In this document: piece after piece, positions 34,151 through 42,093 of the stretch
Numbering within the stretch: the first letter of the stretch is position 1
How the letters are laid out: each line of letters begins with the position of its first letter
Source of the DNA: Klebsiella quasivariicola
GTDB lineage: Bacteria; Pseudomonadota; Gammaproteobacteria; Enterobacterales; Enterobacteriaceae
Direction: 5' to 3'
Length of the DNA: 64,000 nt
NCBI RefSeq assembly: GCF_002269255.1
Contig: NZ_CP022823.1
Span: 744,001-808,000 of the forward strand
Notes under the pieces: generated by a model
The model's input: only the letters and a program-made list of their open reading frames with translations
What the model was told of the DNA's origin: nothing
The model's database searches: none
Translations under genes and position numbers: made by a program

Positions 34151-35305
34151 TTATTTCAGACCAGCAGCTTCGCGCAGCAGTGCCGCTTTGTCGGTTTTTT
34201 CCCATGGGAAATGTTCGCGACCAAAGTGACCGTAGGCTGCGGTTTCTTTGTAGATCGGGTGCAGCAGATCCAGCATCTGAATCAGGCCGTAAGGGCGCAG
34301 GTCGAAGAACTCGCGCACCAGCAGGGTCAGCTGTTCAGAAGGCACTTTCTCGGTACCAAAGGTTTCCACCATGATGGAAGTCGGTTCTGCAACGCCGATA
34401 GCGTAGGAAACCTGAATTTCGCAACGATCGGCCAGGTCTGCGGCAACGATGTTTTTCGCCACATAGCGCGCCGCATAGGCTGCGGAACGGTCAACTTTAG
34501 ACGGATCTTTACCGGAGAACGCACCGCCGCCGTGACGTGCCATGCCGCCGTAGGTATCAACGATGATTTTACGGCCGGTCAGCCCACAGTCGCCCATCGG
34601 GCCGCCGATAACGAAACGGCCGGTCGGGTTGATGAAGAATTTGGTCGAAGCGTTCAGCCATTCGGTCGGCAGAATCGGCTTGATGATCTCTTCCATCACC
34701 GCTTCCTGCAGCGATTTCTGGTCGATATCTTCCGCGTGCTGGGTGGACAGAACGACTGCATCGATGCCGACGATTTTGCCGTCGTCATACTGGAAGGTTA
34801 CCTGGCTTTTCGCATCCGGGCGCAGCCACGGCAGGGTGCCGTTTTTACGCACTTCAGCCTGGCGCTGCACCAGACGGTGAGCGTAGGTCACCGGCGCCGG
34901 CATCAGCACGTCGGTTTCGTTGGTGGCATAGCCAAACATCAGCCCCTGGTCGCCTGCGCCTTGCTCCAGCGGATCGGCACGGTCAACGCCCTGGTTGATG
35001 TCCGGAGACTGTTTACCAATGGCGCTCAGTACGGCGCACGAGTTGGCGTCAAAGCCCATATCGGAATGCACGTAGCCAATTTCGCGGACGGTGTTGCGAG
35101 TGATCTCTTCGATATCAACCCATGCGCTGGTGGTGATTTCGCCACCGACCAGCACCATGCCGGTTTTGACATAGGTTTCACATGCTACACGCGCTTTCGG
35201 ATCCTGCTCGAGGATCGCATCCAGCACAGCATCAGAGATTTGGTCAGCAATTTTGTCAGGATGCCCTTCTGATACGGACTCAGACGTAAAGAGGTGTTTT
35301 GCCAT
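34151..35305 (-). CDS. metK: S-adenosylmethionine synthetase
   Basis: MetK makes SAM from methionine and ATP. The 384-residue protein equals E. coli in length and has the family signatures GAGDQGLMFGYA and GGGAFSGKDPSKVDRSAAY, the N-terminal LFTSESVSEGHPDKIADQISD, and the C-terminal FGREHFPWEK. Regulation by the MetJ repressor is expected; box-like octamers lie at 35426-35449. It is a single-gene unit with its own terminator. Confidence 0.98.
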   Translation of the reverse strand: MAKHLFTSESVSEGHPDKIADQISDAVLDAILEQDPKARVACETYVKTGMVLVGGEITTSAWVDIEEITRNTVREIGYVHSDMGFDANSCAVLSAIGKQSPDINQGVDRADPLEQGAGDQGLMFGYATNETDVLMPAPVTYAHRLVQRQAEVRKNGTLPWLRPDAKSQVTFQYDDGKIVGIDAVVLSTQHAEDIDQKSLQEAVMEEIIKPILPTEWLNASTKFFINPTGRFVIGGPMGDCGLTGRKIIVDTYGGMARHGGGAFSGKDPSKVDRSAAYAARYVAKNIVAADLADRCEIQVSYAIGVAEPTSIMVETFGTEKVPSEQLTLLVREFFDLRPYGLIQMLDLLHPIYKETAAYGHFGREHFPWEKTDKAALLREAAGLK

Positions 35306-35425
35306 ATTTTATTTCACCTGTGGACGATTCGGGTAGCTCATACTGTTGTGTGATGTGGCTTTGGTGGATTATCAGCGCAAAGCCGCGCAGGTTGCGACAC
35401 GAGCAGTCTGAGTGTTAATCAGTAT

Positions 35426-35449
35426 AGACGGATTAACTTCTGGACGGCC
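35426..35449 (-). promoter_or_regulatory. Probable MetJ boxes of metK
   Basis: On the minus strand three adjacent octamers (GGCCGTCC, AGAAGTTA, ATCCGTCT) match the met-box AGACGTCT at 5, 5 and 6 of 8 positions. They are spaced exactly 8 bp apart about 120 bp upstream of metK, as MetJ arrays require. Confidence 0.5.
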
Positions 35450-36006
35450 ATTTTAGGTCAAATCTTGAGCCTATTTCCAGCCTTTTTTGATGGCGGTCGC
35501 ATTTATGGGAAAACGGGTCTGGCAAATTTTCCTGACAACGGCGCAGGCAGGCACATTTTTATTTTGCTTTTTACCCCGCTTCTCGGTATAAAACGCCGCG
35601 CGCGGCTCATTAAAAAAGCGCACGGGGCATGGCCCTGTGGTGCCACTTCCAGCCGGGTTAAGCAGTCTGTATTTACAGAATCTCGCAGCGGCGTAGCGCC
35701 TGTTGCCCGGTATGTATAGCTTTGGCTTGTCGCCGACCCTGTCGCAGGGCGGTGTGGAGGTGATACCAGATAATGAACCAACGTTTTTCGCTTGATTCGT
35801 CGCGTCGTTCTGTCGCGCGCCAGCACTCCGCAACCTGCATCTCTCTCATGCAAACCAGCCGATGTTCACCCCATCTCGGCGCTTCTCAGGATTCCAGGGC
35901 CGGTCGGCCGTCAGAAAACTGAACAAGGGCGCTCTTGCCAGGCAAGAGTTTTCTCGTGGTTTCTCCGGACTGTCATACTCTGTTCGGCTACGTGTTTTAC
36001 GATGAT
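35450..36006 (+). other. Intergenic region between metK and yqgB with a possible 49-codon ORF
   Basis: No established gene lies in these 557 bp; this is the long speA leader region. One small frame, 35773-35922 (MNQRFSLDSSRRSVARQHSA onward, 49 residues), has GGAGG about 11 nt upstream of its ATG. The other frames overlap and lack ribosome sites. Translation of the 49-codon frame is unproven. Confidence 0.3.
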
Positions 36007-36138
36007 ATGAATAAGAAACCGGTCGCGCAGTCGCAAAACCAGCAGATAGTGCTGGGCTTTAGGACTGTTCATGGGTTGTTATCGCATCTTTGGACTGCGA
36101 TAGTAGTTAACTGTCTTACACTTATTATTAAAAATTGA
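36007..36138 (+). CDS. yqgB: YqgB, small acid-stress-associated protein
   Basis: A 43-residue peptide, MNKKPVAQSQNQQIVLG onward to AIVVNCLTLIIKN, corresponds to E. coli YqgB (43 residues) in start (KKPVAQ), end (AIVVNC-TL-I) and position directly before speA. It has a hydrophobic C-terminus. It ends 8 nt before the speA start, so the two are probably on one mRNA. The function is uncertain; in E. coli it has been linked to acid survival together with speA. Confidence 0.8.
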   Translation: MNKKPVAQSQNQQIVLGFRTVHGLLSHLWTAIVVNCLTLIIKN

Positions 36139-36146
36139 GGTTCGCT

Positions 36147-38123
36147 ATGTCTGACGACATGTCTATGGTTTCGCCTTCGTCAGCAGGCGAACACGGTGTA
36201 TTACGTTCCATGCAGGAGGTAGCGATGAGCTCCCAGGAAGCCAGCAAGATGCTGCGTACTTATAATATTGCCTGGTGGGGCAATAACTATTATGACGTCA
36301 ACGAACTGGGCCACATCAGCGTTTGCCCGGATCCGGACGTCCCGGAAGCGCGCGTTGACCTCGCTGAATTAGTCAAAGCGCGTGAAGCGCAAGGACAGCG
36401 CCTGCCGGCACTGTTCTGCTTTCCGCAGATCCTGCAGCACCGCCTGCGCTCGATCAACGCCGCCTTCAAACGCGCGCGTGAATCGTACGGCTATAACGGC
36501 GATTACTTCCTCGTCTACCCAATTAAGGTTAACCAGCACCGTCGCGTGATTGAATCGTTGATCCATTCCGGCGAGCCGCTGGGCCTGGAAGCCGGTTCGA
36601 AAGCGGAACTGATGGCCGTGCTGGCGCACGCCGGGATGACCCGCAGCGTCATCGTCTGTAATGGTTATAAAGACCGCGAATACATCCGTCTGGCGCTGGT
36701 GGGCGAGAAGATGGGCCACAAGGTCTATCTGGTCATCGAGAAGATGTCCGAGATCGCCATCGTGCTGGAAGAGGCCGAGCGCCTGAACGTGGTGCCGCGC
36801 CTCGGTGTGCGTGCGCGTCTGGCCTCGCAGGGCTCCGGCAAATGGCAATCCTCTGGCGGCGAGAAGTCCAAGTTTGGCCTCGCGGCGACCCAGGTACTGC
36901 AGCTGGTTGAGATCCTGCGTGCCGCAGGGCATCTTGAGAGCCTGCAACTGCTGCACTTCCACCTCGGTTCGCAGATGGCCAATATTCGCGATATCGCTAC
37001 CGGCGTGCGTGAATCGGCGCGTTTCTACGTCGAGCTGCATAAGCTGGGCGTCAATATTCAGTGCTTCGACGTCGGCGGCGGTCTGGGCGTGGACTACGAA
37101 GGCACCCGCTCGCAGTCTGACTGCTCGGTGAACTACGGCCTGAACGAATACGCCAACAATATCATCTGGGCCATCGGCGATGCCTGTGAAGAGAACGGTC
37201 TGCCGCACCCGACGGTGATCACCGAGTCCGGCCGCGCGGTGACCGCGCACCATACCGTGCTGGTTTCCAACATCATCGGCGTGGAGCGTAACGAATACAC
37301 CGAGGCGACCCCGCCGGCGGAAGACGCCGCGCGTCCGCTGCAGAGCATGTGGGAAACCTGGCTGGAGATGCACGAGACCGGTAATCGCCGCTCGCTGCGC
37401 GAATGGCTGCACGACAGCCAGATGGACCTGCACGATATCCATATCGGCTACTCCTCCGGCACCTTTAACCTGCAGGAGCGCGCCTGGGCCGAGCAGCTGT
37501 ATCTGAACATGTGCCATGAAGTGCAGAAGCAGCTCGACCCGAGCAACCGCGCGCATCGCCCCATCATTGATGAGCTGCAGGAACGCATGGCGGATAAAAT
37601 CTACGTCAACTTCTCGCTGTTCCAGTCGATGCCGGATGCCTGGGGGATCGATCAGCTGTTCCCGGTGATGCCGCTGGAAGGGCTGAACAAGTCGCCGGAG
37701 CGCCGCGCGGTGCTGCTGGACATCACCTGCGATTCTGATGGCGCCATCGATCACTACGTGGACGGCGACGGGATCGCCACCACCATGCCGATGCCGGAAT
37801 ACGACCCGGAGAACCCGCCGATGCTGGGCTTCTTTATGGTCGGCGCCTATCAGGAGATCCTCGGCAACATGCACAACCTGTTCGGCGATACCGAGGCGGT
37901 GGACGTGTTCGTCTTCCCTGACGGCAGCGTTGAGGTTGAGCTGTCCGACGAGGGCGACACCGTGGCGGATATGCTGCAGTATGTGCAGCTGGATCCGAAC
38001 ACGCTGCTGACCCAGTTCCGCGATCAGGTGAAAAACACCGGCCTGGACGATGCGTTGCAGCAGCAGTTCCTCGAAGAGTTTGAGGCGGGTCTCTACGGCT
38101 ATACTTATCTGGAAGACGAGTAG
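36147..38123 (+). CDS. speA: Biosynthetic arginine decarboxylase
   Basis: SpeA decarboxylates arginine to agmatine. The 658-residue protein equals the long E. coli form (MSDDMSMVSPSSAGEHGVL); a Met at 36225 (MSSQEASK) marks a possible shorter form. The alanine-racemase-like barrel carries the PLP lysine in FLVYPIKVNQHRRV and the glycine loop in CFDVGGGLGVDYEG. The active-site Cys region is DITCDSDGAID. It feeds SpeB immediately downstream, but a terminator separates the two genes. Confidence 0.97.
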   Translation: MSDDMSMVSPSSAGEHGVLRSMQEVAMSSQEASKMLRTYNIAWWGNNYYDVNELGHISVCPDPDVPEARVDLAELVKAREAQGQRLPALFCFPQILQHRLRSINAAFKRARESYGYNGDYFLVYPIKVNQHRRVIESLIHSGEPLGLEAGSKAELMAVLAHAGMTRSVIVCNGYKDREYIRLALVGEKMGHKVYLVIEKMSEIAIVLEEAERLNVVPRLGVRARLASQGSGKWQSSGGEKSKFGLAATQVLQLVEILRAAGHLESLQLLHFHLGSQMANIRDIATGVRESARFYVELHKLGVNIQCFDVGGGLGVDYEGTRSQSDCSVNYGLNEYANNIIWAIGDACEENGLPHPTVITESGRAVTAHHTVLVSNIIGVERNEYTEATPPAEDAARPLQSMWETWLEMHETGNRRSLREWLHDSQMDLHDIHIGYSSGTFNLQERAWAEQLYLNMCHEVQKQLDPSNRAHRPIIDELQERMADKIYVNFSLFQSMPDAWGIDQLFPVMPLEGLNKSPERRAVLLDITCDSDGAIDHYVDGDGIATTMPMPEYDPENPPMLGFFMVGAYQEILGNMHNLFGDTEAVDVFVFPDGSVEVELSDEGDTVADMLQYVQLDPNTLLTQFRDQVKNTGLDDALQQQFLEEFEAGLYGYTYLEDE

Positions 38124-38130
38124 CCGCTGA

Positions 38131-38187
38131 TGCCCGGTGGCGCTGCGCTTACCGGGCCTGCGCATGTCTGCCGGATAAGGCGAAGTC
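38131..38187. repeat. REP-type palindromes after speA
   Basis: TGCCCGGTGGCGCTGCGCTTACCGGGC (within 38130-38160, written here in part) folds as a REP element. A second, partial inverted unit (GCCGGATAAGGCGAAGTCGCC) follows, forming a BIME-like pair. Confidence 0.65.
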
Positions 38188-38271
38188 GCCCGCTGGCCGA
38201 ATGCGATACTCACTTGAACCCGTATGCATTACCGGCGATAATTCACGCCAATAAGCGATTTATCTATCAAA

Positions 38272-38312
38272 CCCTTCCTCGTCGGGCCTAACGACGCGGA
38301 GGGGTTTTTTTA
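38272..38312 (+). terminator. Terminator between speA and speB
   Basis: CCCTTCCTCGTCG (38272-38284) pairs, with small mismatches, with CGACGCGGAGGGG (38292-38304), followed by seven T. Confidence 0.85.
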
Positions 38313-38356
38313 TACTTATTTTTTACGTTCCACGACTGCGAAAAGAGGTCATATCC

Positions 38357-39277
38357 ATGAGCACTTTAGGTCATCAATACGATAACTCCCTGGTATCCAA
38401 TGCCTTTGGCTTTCTGCGTTTGCCGATGAATTTCATGCCTTACGACAGCGATGCGGACTGGGTCATCACCGGCGTACCGTTCGATATGGCGACCTCCGGG
38501 CGCGCGGGTGGCCGTCATGGCCCGGCGGCTATCCGTCAGGTTTCCACTAACCTCGCCTGGGAGCACAACCGTTTCCCGTGGAACTTCGACATGCGCGAAC
38601 GCCTCAACGTGGTGGACTGCGGCGATCTGGTGTACGCCTTCGGCGACGCGCGCGAAATGAGCGAGAAGCTGCAGGCTCACGCCGAGAAGCTGCTGGCGGC
38701 AGGTAAGCGCATGCTCTCCTTCGGCGGTGACCACTTTGTAACCCTGCCGCTGCTGCGCGCCCACGCCAAGCACTTCGGTAAAATGGCGCTGGTGCACTTC
38801 GATGCTCACACTGATACCTACGCCAACGGCTGCGAGTTTGACCACGGCACCATGTTCTATACCGCGCCGAACGAAGGGCTTATCGATCCGAACCACTCGG
38901 TGCAGATCGGGATCCGCACCGAGTTCGACAAAGACAATGGCTTTACGGTGCTGGACGCCGGCCAGGTCAACGACCGCAGCGTTGATGACGTGATTGCCCA
39001 GGTGAAGCAGATCGTCGGTGACATGCCGGTCTACCTGACCTTTGATATCGACTGTCTGGATCCGGCGTTTGCGCCAGGCACCGGTACCCCGGTTATCGGC
39101 GGGCTGACCTCAGACCGCGCGATCAAGCTGGTGCGCGGTCTGAAGGATCTGAACATCGTTGGGATGGACGTGGTAGAAGTGGCTCCGGCCTACGATCAGT
39201 CCGAAATCACCGCTCTGGCGGCGGCGACCCTGGCGCTGGAGATGCTGTATATCCAGGCGGCGAAGAAGGGTGAATAA
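38357..39277 (+). CDS. speB: Agmatinase
   Basis: SpeB hydrolyses agmatine to putrescine and urea. The 306-residue ureohydrolase has the binuclear Mn motifs SFGGDHF, LVHFDAHTDTY and LTFDIDCLDPAFAPGTGTP, and GMDVVEVAPAYD. Together with SpeA it forms the arginine route to putrescine. It has a terminator upstream and probably its own promoter in the short gap. Length equals E. coli (306). Confidence 0.97.
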   Translation: MSTLGHQYDNSLVSNAFGFLRLPMNFMPYDSDADWVITGVPFDMATSGRAGGRHGPAAIRQVSTNLAWEHNRFPWNFDMRERLNVVDCGDLVYAFGDAREMSEKLQAHAEKLLAAGKRMLSFGGDHFVTLPLLRAHAKHFGKMALVHFDAHTDTYANGCEFDHGTMFYTAPNEGLIDPNHSVQIGIRTEFDKDNGFTVLDAGQVNDRSVDDVIAQVKQIVGDMPVYLTFDIDCLDPAFAPGTGTPVIGGLTSDRAIKLVRGLKDLNIVGMDVVEVAPAYDQSEITALAAATLALEMLYIQAAKKGE

Positions 39278-39287
39278 CCCGGATTAA

Positions 39288-39402
39288 CCCCGACCCTCTC
39301 CCTTCCCGGGAGAGGGTTGCGCACGGCACAGAGGGGTTATCAAGGCGCCGGGCGATAGCTCCTGCGCGCCGGGAGAGGGCCGGCCCGCAGGAGAGGGGTC
39401 AT
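39288..39402. repeat. GC-rich palindromic repeats between speB and the porin gene
   Basis: Inverted units CCCTCTCCCTTCCCGGGAGAGGG and CTCCTGCGCGCCGGGAG, with a further GGCCGGCCC core, fill the convergent gap. They resemble dispersed enterobacterial intergenic palindromes and may end both transcripts. Confidence 0.5.
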
Positions 39403-39409
39403 CAACGCA

Positions 39410-40678
39410 TCAAAATACGTTAAACGGATATTCGACGTAGAACCGGACTTCATTCCCGCTGACGTTATAGTCGCTGGCGTTGCTGGAAACGCGCAGCACC
39501 GAATAGCGGAGTCTGAATTTCAAATCTTTCGCCACGCCGTTTTGCACCTGGTACTGAACCTGGTTGAACCATTCATGTTCTTTGCCGTTGCTGGTCTCTG
39601 AAGTTTTAATGTTATCCCCGCGCACGTAGGCGGTGGTCCAGGTCAGCCCCGGCAACCCCAGCCCGGCAAAATCCAGTCCGTACGACGCCTGCCACGAGCG
39701 TTCATCTTCACCATTAAAATCAGACCAGTAGGAGTTAGCCAGCCAAATGGTGTTGCCGCCATCGCCGACGCCGCCCTGGTTCTGGTAGCCGCCATAATGG
39801 TAGCCGGTACTGCCGCTGCTTTGCTGGTAAGCGACCTTAAAGGTGTGAATATCCCTGATGTAGCTGGCGGCCAGGCTCCAGATGCTGTTGCTGCGCCCGG
39901 TGTCATTGGCATCGGCATATTCTTGATCCAGGCGTGAGTTATAGCCGTTGAAGTCGAGAACCAGCTGTTGGTTGGCGGTGAACGGCTGCTTATAATTCAG
40001 GCCAAGATACTGTTTGTTAAGCACATCTTCGACGTGTGAAGCGTACAGCGCACCGCTAAGCTGGTCGTTGAACTGGTAGCTGGCGCCGCCGAAGGTCAGG
40101 CTTTTCAGGCCGCTGTTATGGCTGTCGTCGCTTTTGCGCTGCTGATCGGTCAGGTAGCCAGCGTTAATTTCCAGACCATCGATTTCGCGTGAGGTCAGCA
40201 TGGTGCCGGTATAGCTCTCGTACAGCAGACGTGAGTCGTCGGCATAGACGATGGGCAGCATCGGGCGCTGGCTGCCGTAGCTGAGTACGGTATTTGAGAA
40301 GCGCATTTTGCCGGTGGCGCCGAATTTCGCAAGATCGGATTTCGCCCGGCCATCGTCATCCTGGGCGAAAAAGTCGATCCCGCCCGCGCCGCTGCGCCCG
40401 CGACCGCCGTCAAGGCGTACCGCATATTGAGCGATACCGTCCACGCCGAAGCCAACCGGACCCTGGGTAAAGCCGGATTCGAAGGTGGCGATAATCCCCT
40501 GGCCCCATTCGGCCTTATCCGGCAGTCCGTCACGATAATCACGTTTGATATACGCGTTACGCAAAAAGAGATCCAGATGGCTGTCGTCAATAAAGCCCTG
40601 GCTGGCGGATTGTTGGCTGGCGAAAGTCGGCGTGGCGGCAATAATGCCAAGTGCGATTAACGATAATTCTTTTTTCAC
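39410..40678 (-). CDS. OprD-family outer-membrane porin
   Basis: The 422-residue protein starts with a signal peptide (KKELSLIALGIIAATPTFA, cleavage before SQQ) and continues as a beta-barrel with alternating aromatic strands. The mature start SQGFIDDSHLDLFLRNAYI is typical of the OprD/OprE group, and it ends EVRFYVEYPFNVF with a C-terminal Phe. OprD porins admit basic amino acids, dipeptides or small organic acids. GTG 40678 is chosen because the signal peptide begins there; its ribosome site is weak. The gene is not at this place in E. coli K-12. The substrate cannot be told; the neighbours speA and speB would suit an arginine or agmatine-like solute, but this is speculation. Confidence 0.87.
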   Translation of the reverse strand: MKKELSLIALGIIAATPTFASQQSASQGFIDDSHLDLFLRNAYIKRDYRDGLPDKAEWGQGIIATFESGFTQGPVGFGVDGIAQYAVRLDGGRGRSGAGGIDFFAQDDDGRAKSDLAKFGATGKMRFSNTVLSYGSQRPMLPIVYADDSRLLYESYTGTMLTSREIDGLEINAGYLTDQQRKSDDSHNSGLKSLTFGGASYQFNDQLSGALYASHVEDVLNKQYLGLNYKQPFTANQQLVLDFNGYNSRLDQEYADANDTGRSNSIWSLAASYIRDIHTFKVAYQQSSGSTGYHYGGYQNQGGVGDGGNTIWLANSYWSDFNGEDERSWQASYGLDFAGLGLPGLTWTTAYVRGDNIKTSETSNGKEHEWFNQVQYQVQNGVAKDLKFRLRYSVLRVSSNASDYNVSGNEVRFYVEYPFNVF

Positions 40679-41021
40679 TGAAGGCACTTCTCTGTCTGTC
40701 GATATATTCAAGGGAATCACTGCTGACCAGATATTCTCCTGAAATAATGTCGAAAGCAATCATTGTGTGAGCAATGGTATCGGCAGGAAACAAGTGATGT
40801 AGCGCGCCACGGCAGCGTGCGGCGGTAAGGGCTGGACTATTTATTATCTGGAGGAATGCGGTTCTGAAAGGCGGATTGTGTCCGCCGTTTTTCATTTGCC
40901 AAATAATATTTTGCTGAGGTTTCGGATATAAAATAATTGCCTGTAAAGTGAGGCGGTTATAATTAACAGTTTGTGCGCTTAAGTTATCAATTTATGCGGC
41001 TAAATATTTTTCCTGCAATAT
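40679..41021 (-). other. Upstream region of the porin gene
   Basis: These 343 bp hold no gene. They include a plus-oriented hairpin (GGCGGA with TCCGCC followed by GTTTTT, 40868-40890) and an AT-rich stretch (40900-41020) that probably contains the porin promoter. No operator could be assigned. Confidence 0.4.
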
Positions 41022-41047
41022 AAAAAAGGGAGGCGATAATGCCTCCC
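41022..41047 (-). terminator. Terminator of loiP
   Basis: GGGAGGC (41028-41034) pairs with GCCTCCC (41041-41047). The A run 41022-41027 becomes the U tract on the minus strand, right after the loiP stop. Confidence 0.9.
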
Positions 41048-41055
41048 ACTGTCGA

Positions 41056-41814
41056 TTATTTAATCCCGTCGGCCTTCATGCGATCGCGAATATGCTGGGC
41101 GCGCGCTTCTGAGGCCGGGTGATCGTCAAACATGGAACTTTGACGGCCGGCTTCCAGCTTGGCCAGTTTTTCGAAGCTGGTGGCCAGCCCTGATGGATTG
41201 ATGCCGCGTTTACGCAGCAGGTCGTAAGAGTAGTCATCCGCTTCCGACTCCTGGCGCTGGGAGAACTGCGAGTTCACCAGTTTTTCACCCAGATCGCCCA
41301 GCTGCGACTGCGACAGACTGCCGACGATACCGCCCGCGGAGGCTGCCGCCGCACGCACGGCGTTGGTGCCCAGCGCGACCTGCATGCCTTTCTTCACGTG
41401 GCCCAGGGCGACGTGGCCCATTTCGTGGCCGATCACCGCTTCAACTTCATTATCGTTCATCAGGTCCATCAGGCCGCTGTAGACGCGGATGCAGCCGTTG
41501 GCCATCGCGAAGGCGTTTACATCTTTGGTCTCATACACTTTGTAGTTTACTGGCTGACCATTGATGTTATCGCCCAGCGCGGCCGCGATTTTGCTCAGAC
41601 GCTGGCTGTATTCACTGCTGGCCGGGGCGATTTTCGCTTTGGCGTCCATTTCTTTACAGGCCTGGTCGCTTAGGGTTTTCACCTGCGCGTCGCTGAGGGA
41701 GTAAGCCTGGAAGGCTTCGGCGCCTGAGCTGAGCAGACCGTTGGAGTCCATGTTCTGACATCCGGTAAGGGTTGCTGCGATCCCAAGAGCAAGTACGGTT
41801 GAGCGAATTTTCAT
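41056..41814 (-). CDS. loiP: LoiP (YggG), M48 lipoprotein metalloprotease
   Basis: This 252-residue lipoprotein protease has the signal peptide LALGIAATLTGC with a lipobox Cys, the zinc motif VIGHEMGHVALGH and the third ligand Glu in EADDYSYDLL. E. coli LoiP is an outer-membrane protease induced by low osmolarity and maturing with BepA/YfgC. Length is the same. It is divergent from tktA. Confidence 0.95.
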   Translation of the reverse strand: MKIRSTVLALGIAATLTGCQNMDSNGLLSSGAEAFQAYSLSDAQVKTLSDQACKEMDAKAKIAPASSEYSQRLSKIAAALGDNINGQPVNYKVYETKDVNAFAMANGCIRVYSGLMDLMNDNEVEAVIGHEMGHVALGHVKKGMQVALGTNAVRAAAASAGGIVGSLSQSQLGDLGEKLVNSQFSQRQESEADDYSYDLLRKRGINPSGLATSFEKLAKLEAGRQSSMFDDHPASEARAQHIRDRMKADGIK

Positions 41815-42093
41815 TTTTTATCTTCCACAATCTTATGGTTGTTTATCCGACAATACGGCGACGGCAGGGAACCGTATTCTGCGTAAATTATAAAGAGTAT
41901 CGCAGGAAGCGGGCGAGCGGATTCCGGGGTAGCACAACCTGTTCCAGAGATTTCTTAAAGGGCAAAAGGATGCTCCATGTACATGACTTGTCGCTTGGGT
42001 TACATTGTTCACACTTTTTTCCGGCGTAGCCCAAAACGCGCTCTCGTCAAGTCGTTAAGGGCATGGCCTTCAACAGTCCGAACTGGAGTCAAA

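Noticed and set aside
36369..38213. 614-codon minus-strand frame opposite speA
   Set aside because: It is an antisense shadow of the GC-rich speA codons, has no ribosome site and no family resemblance.
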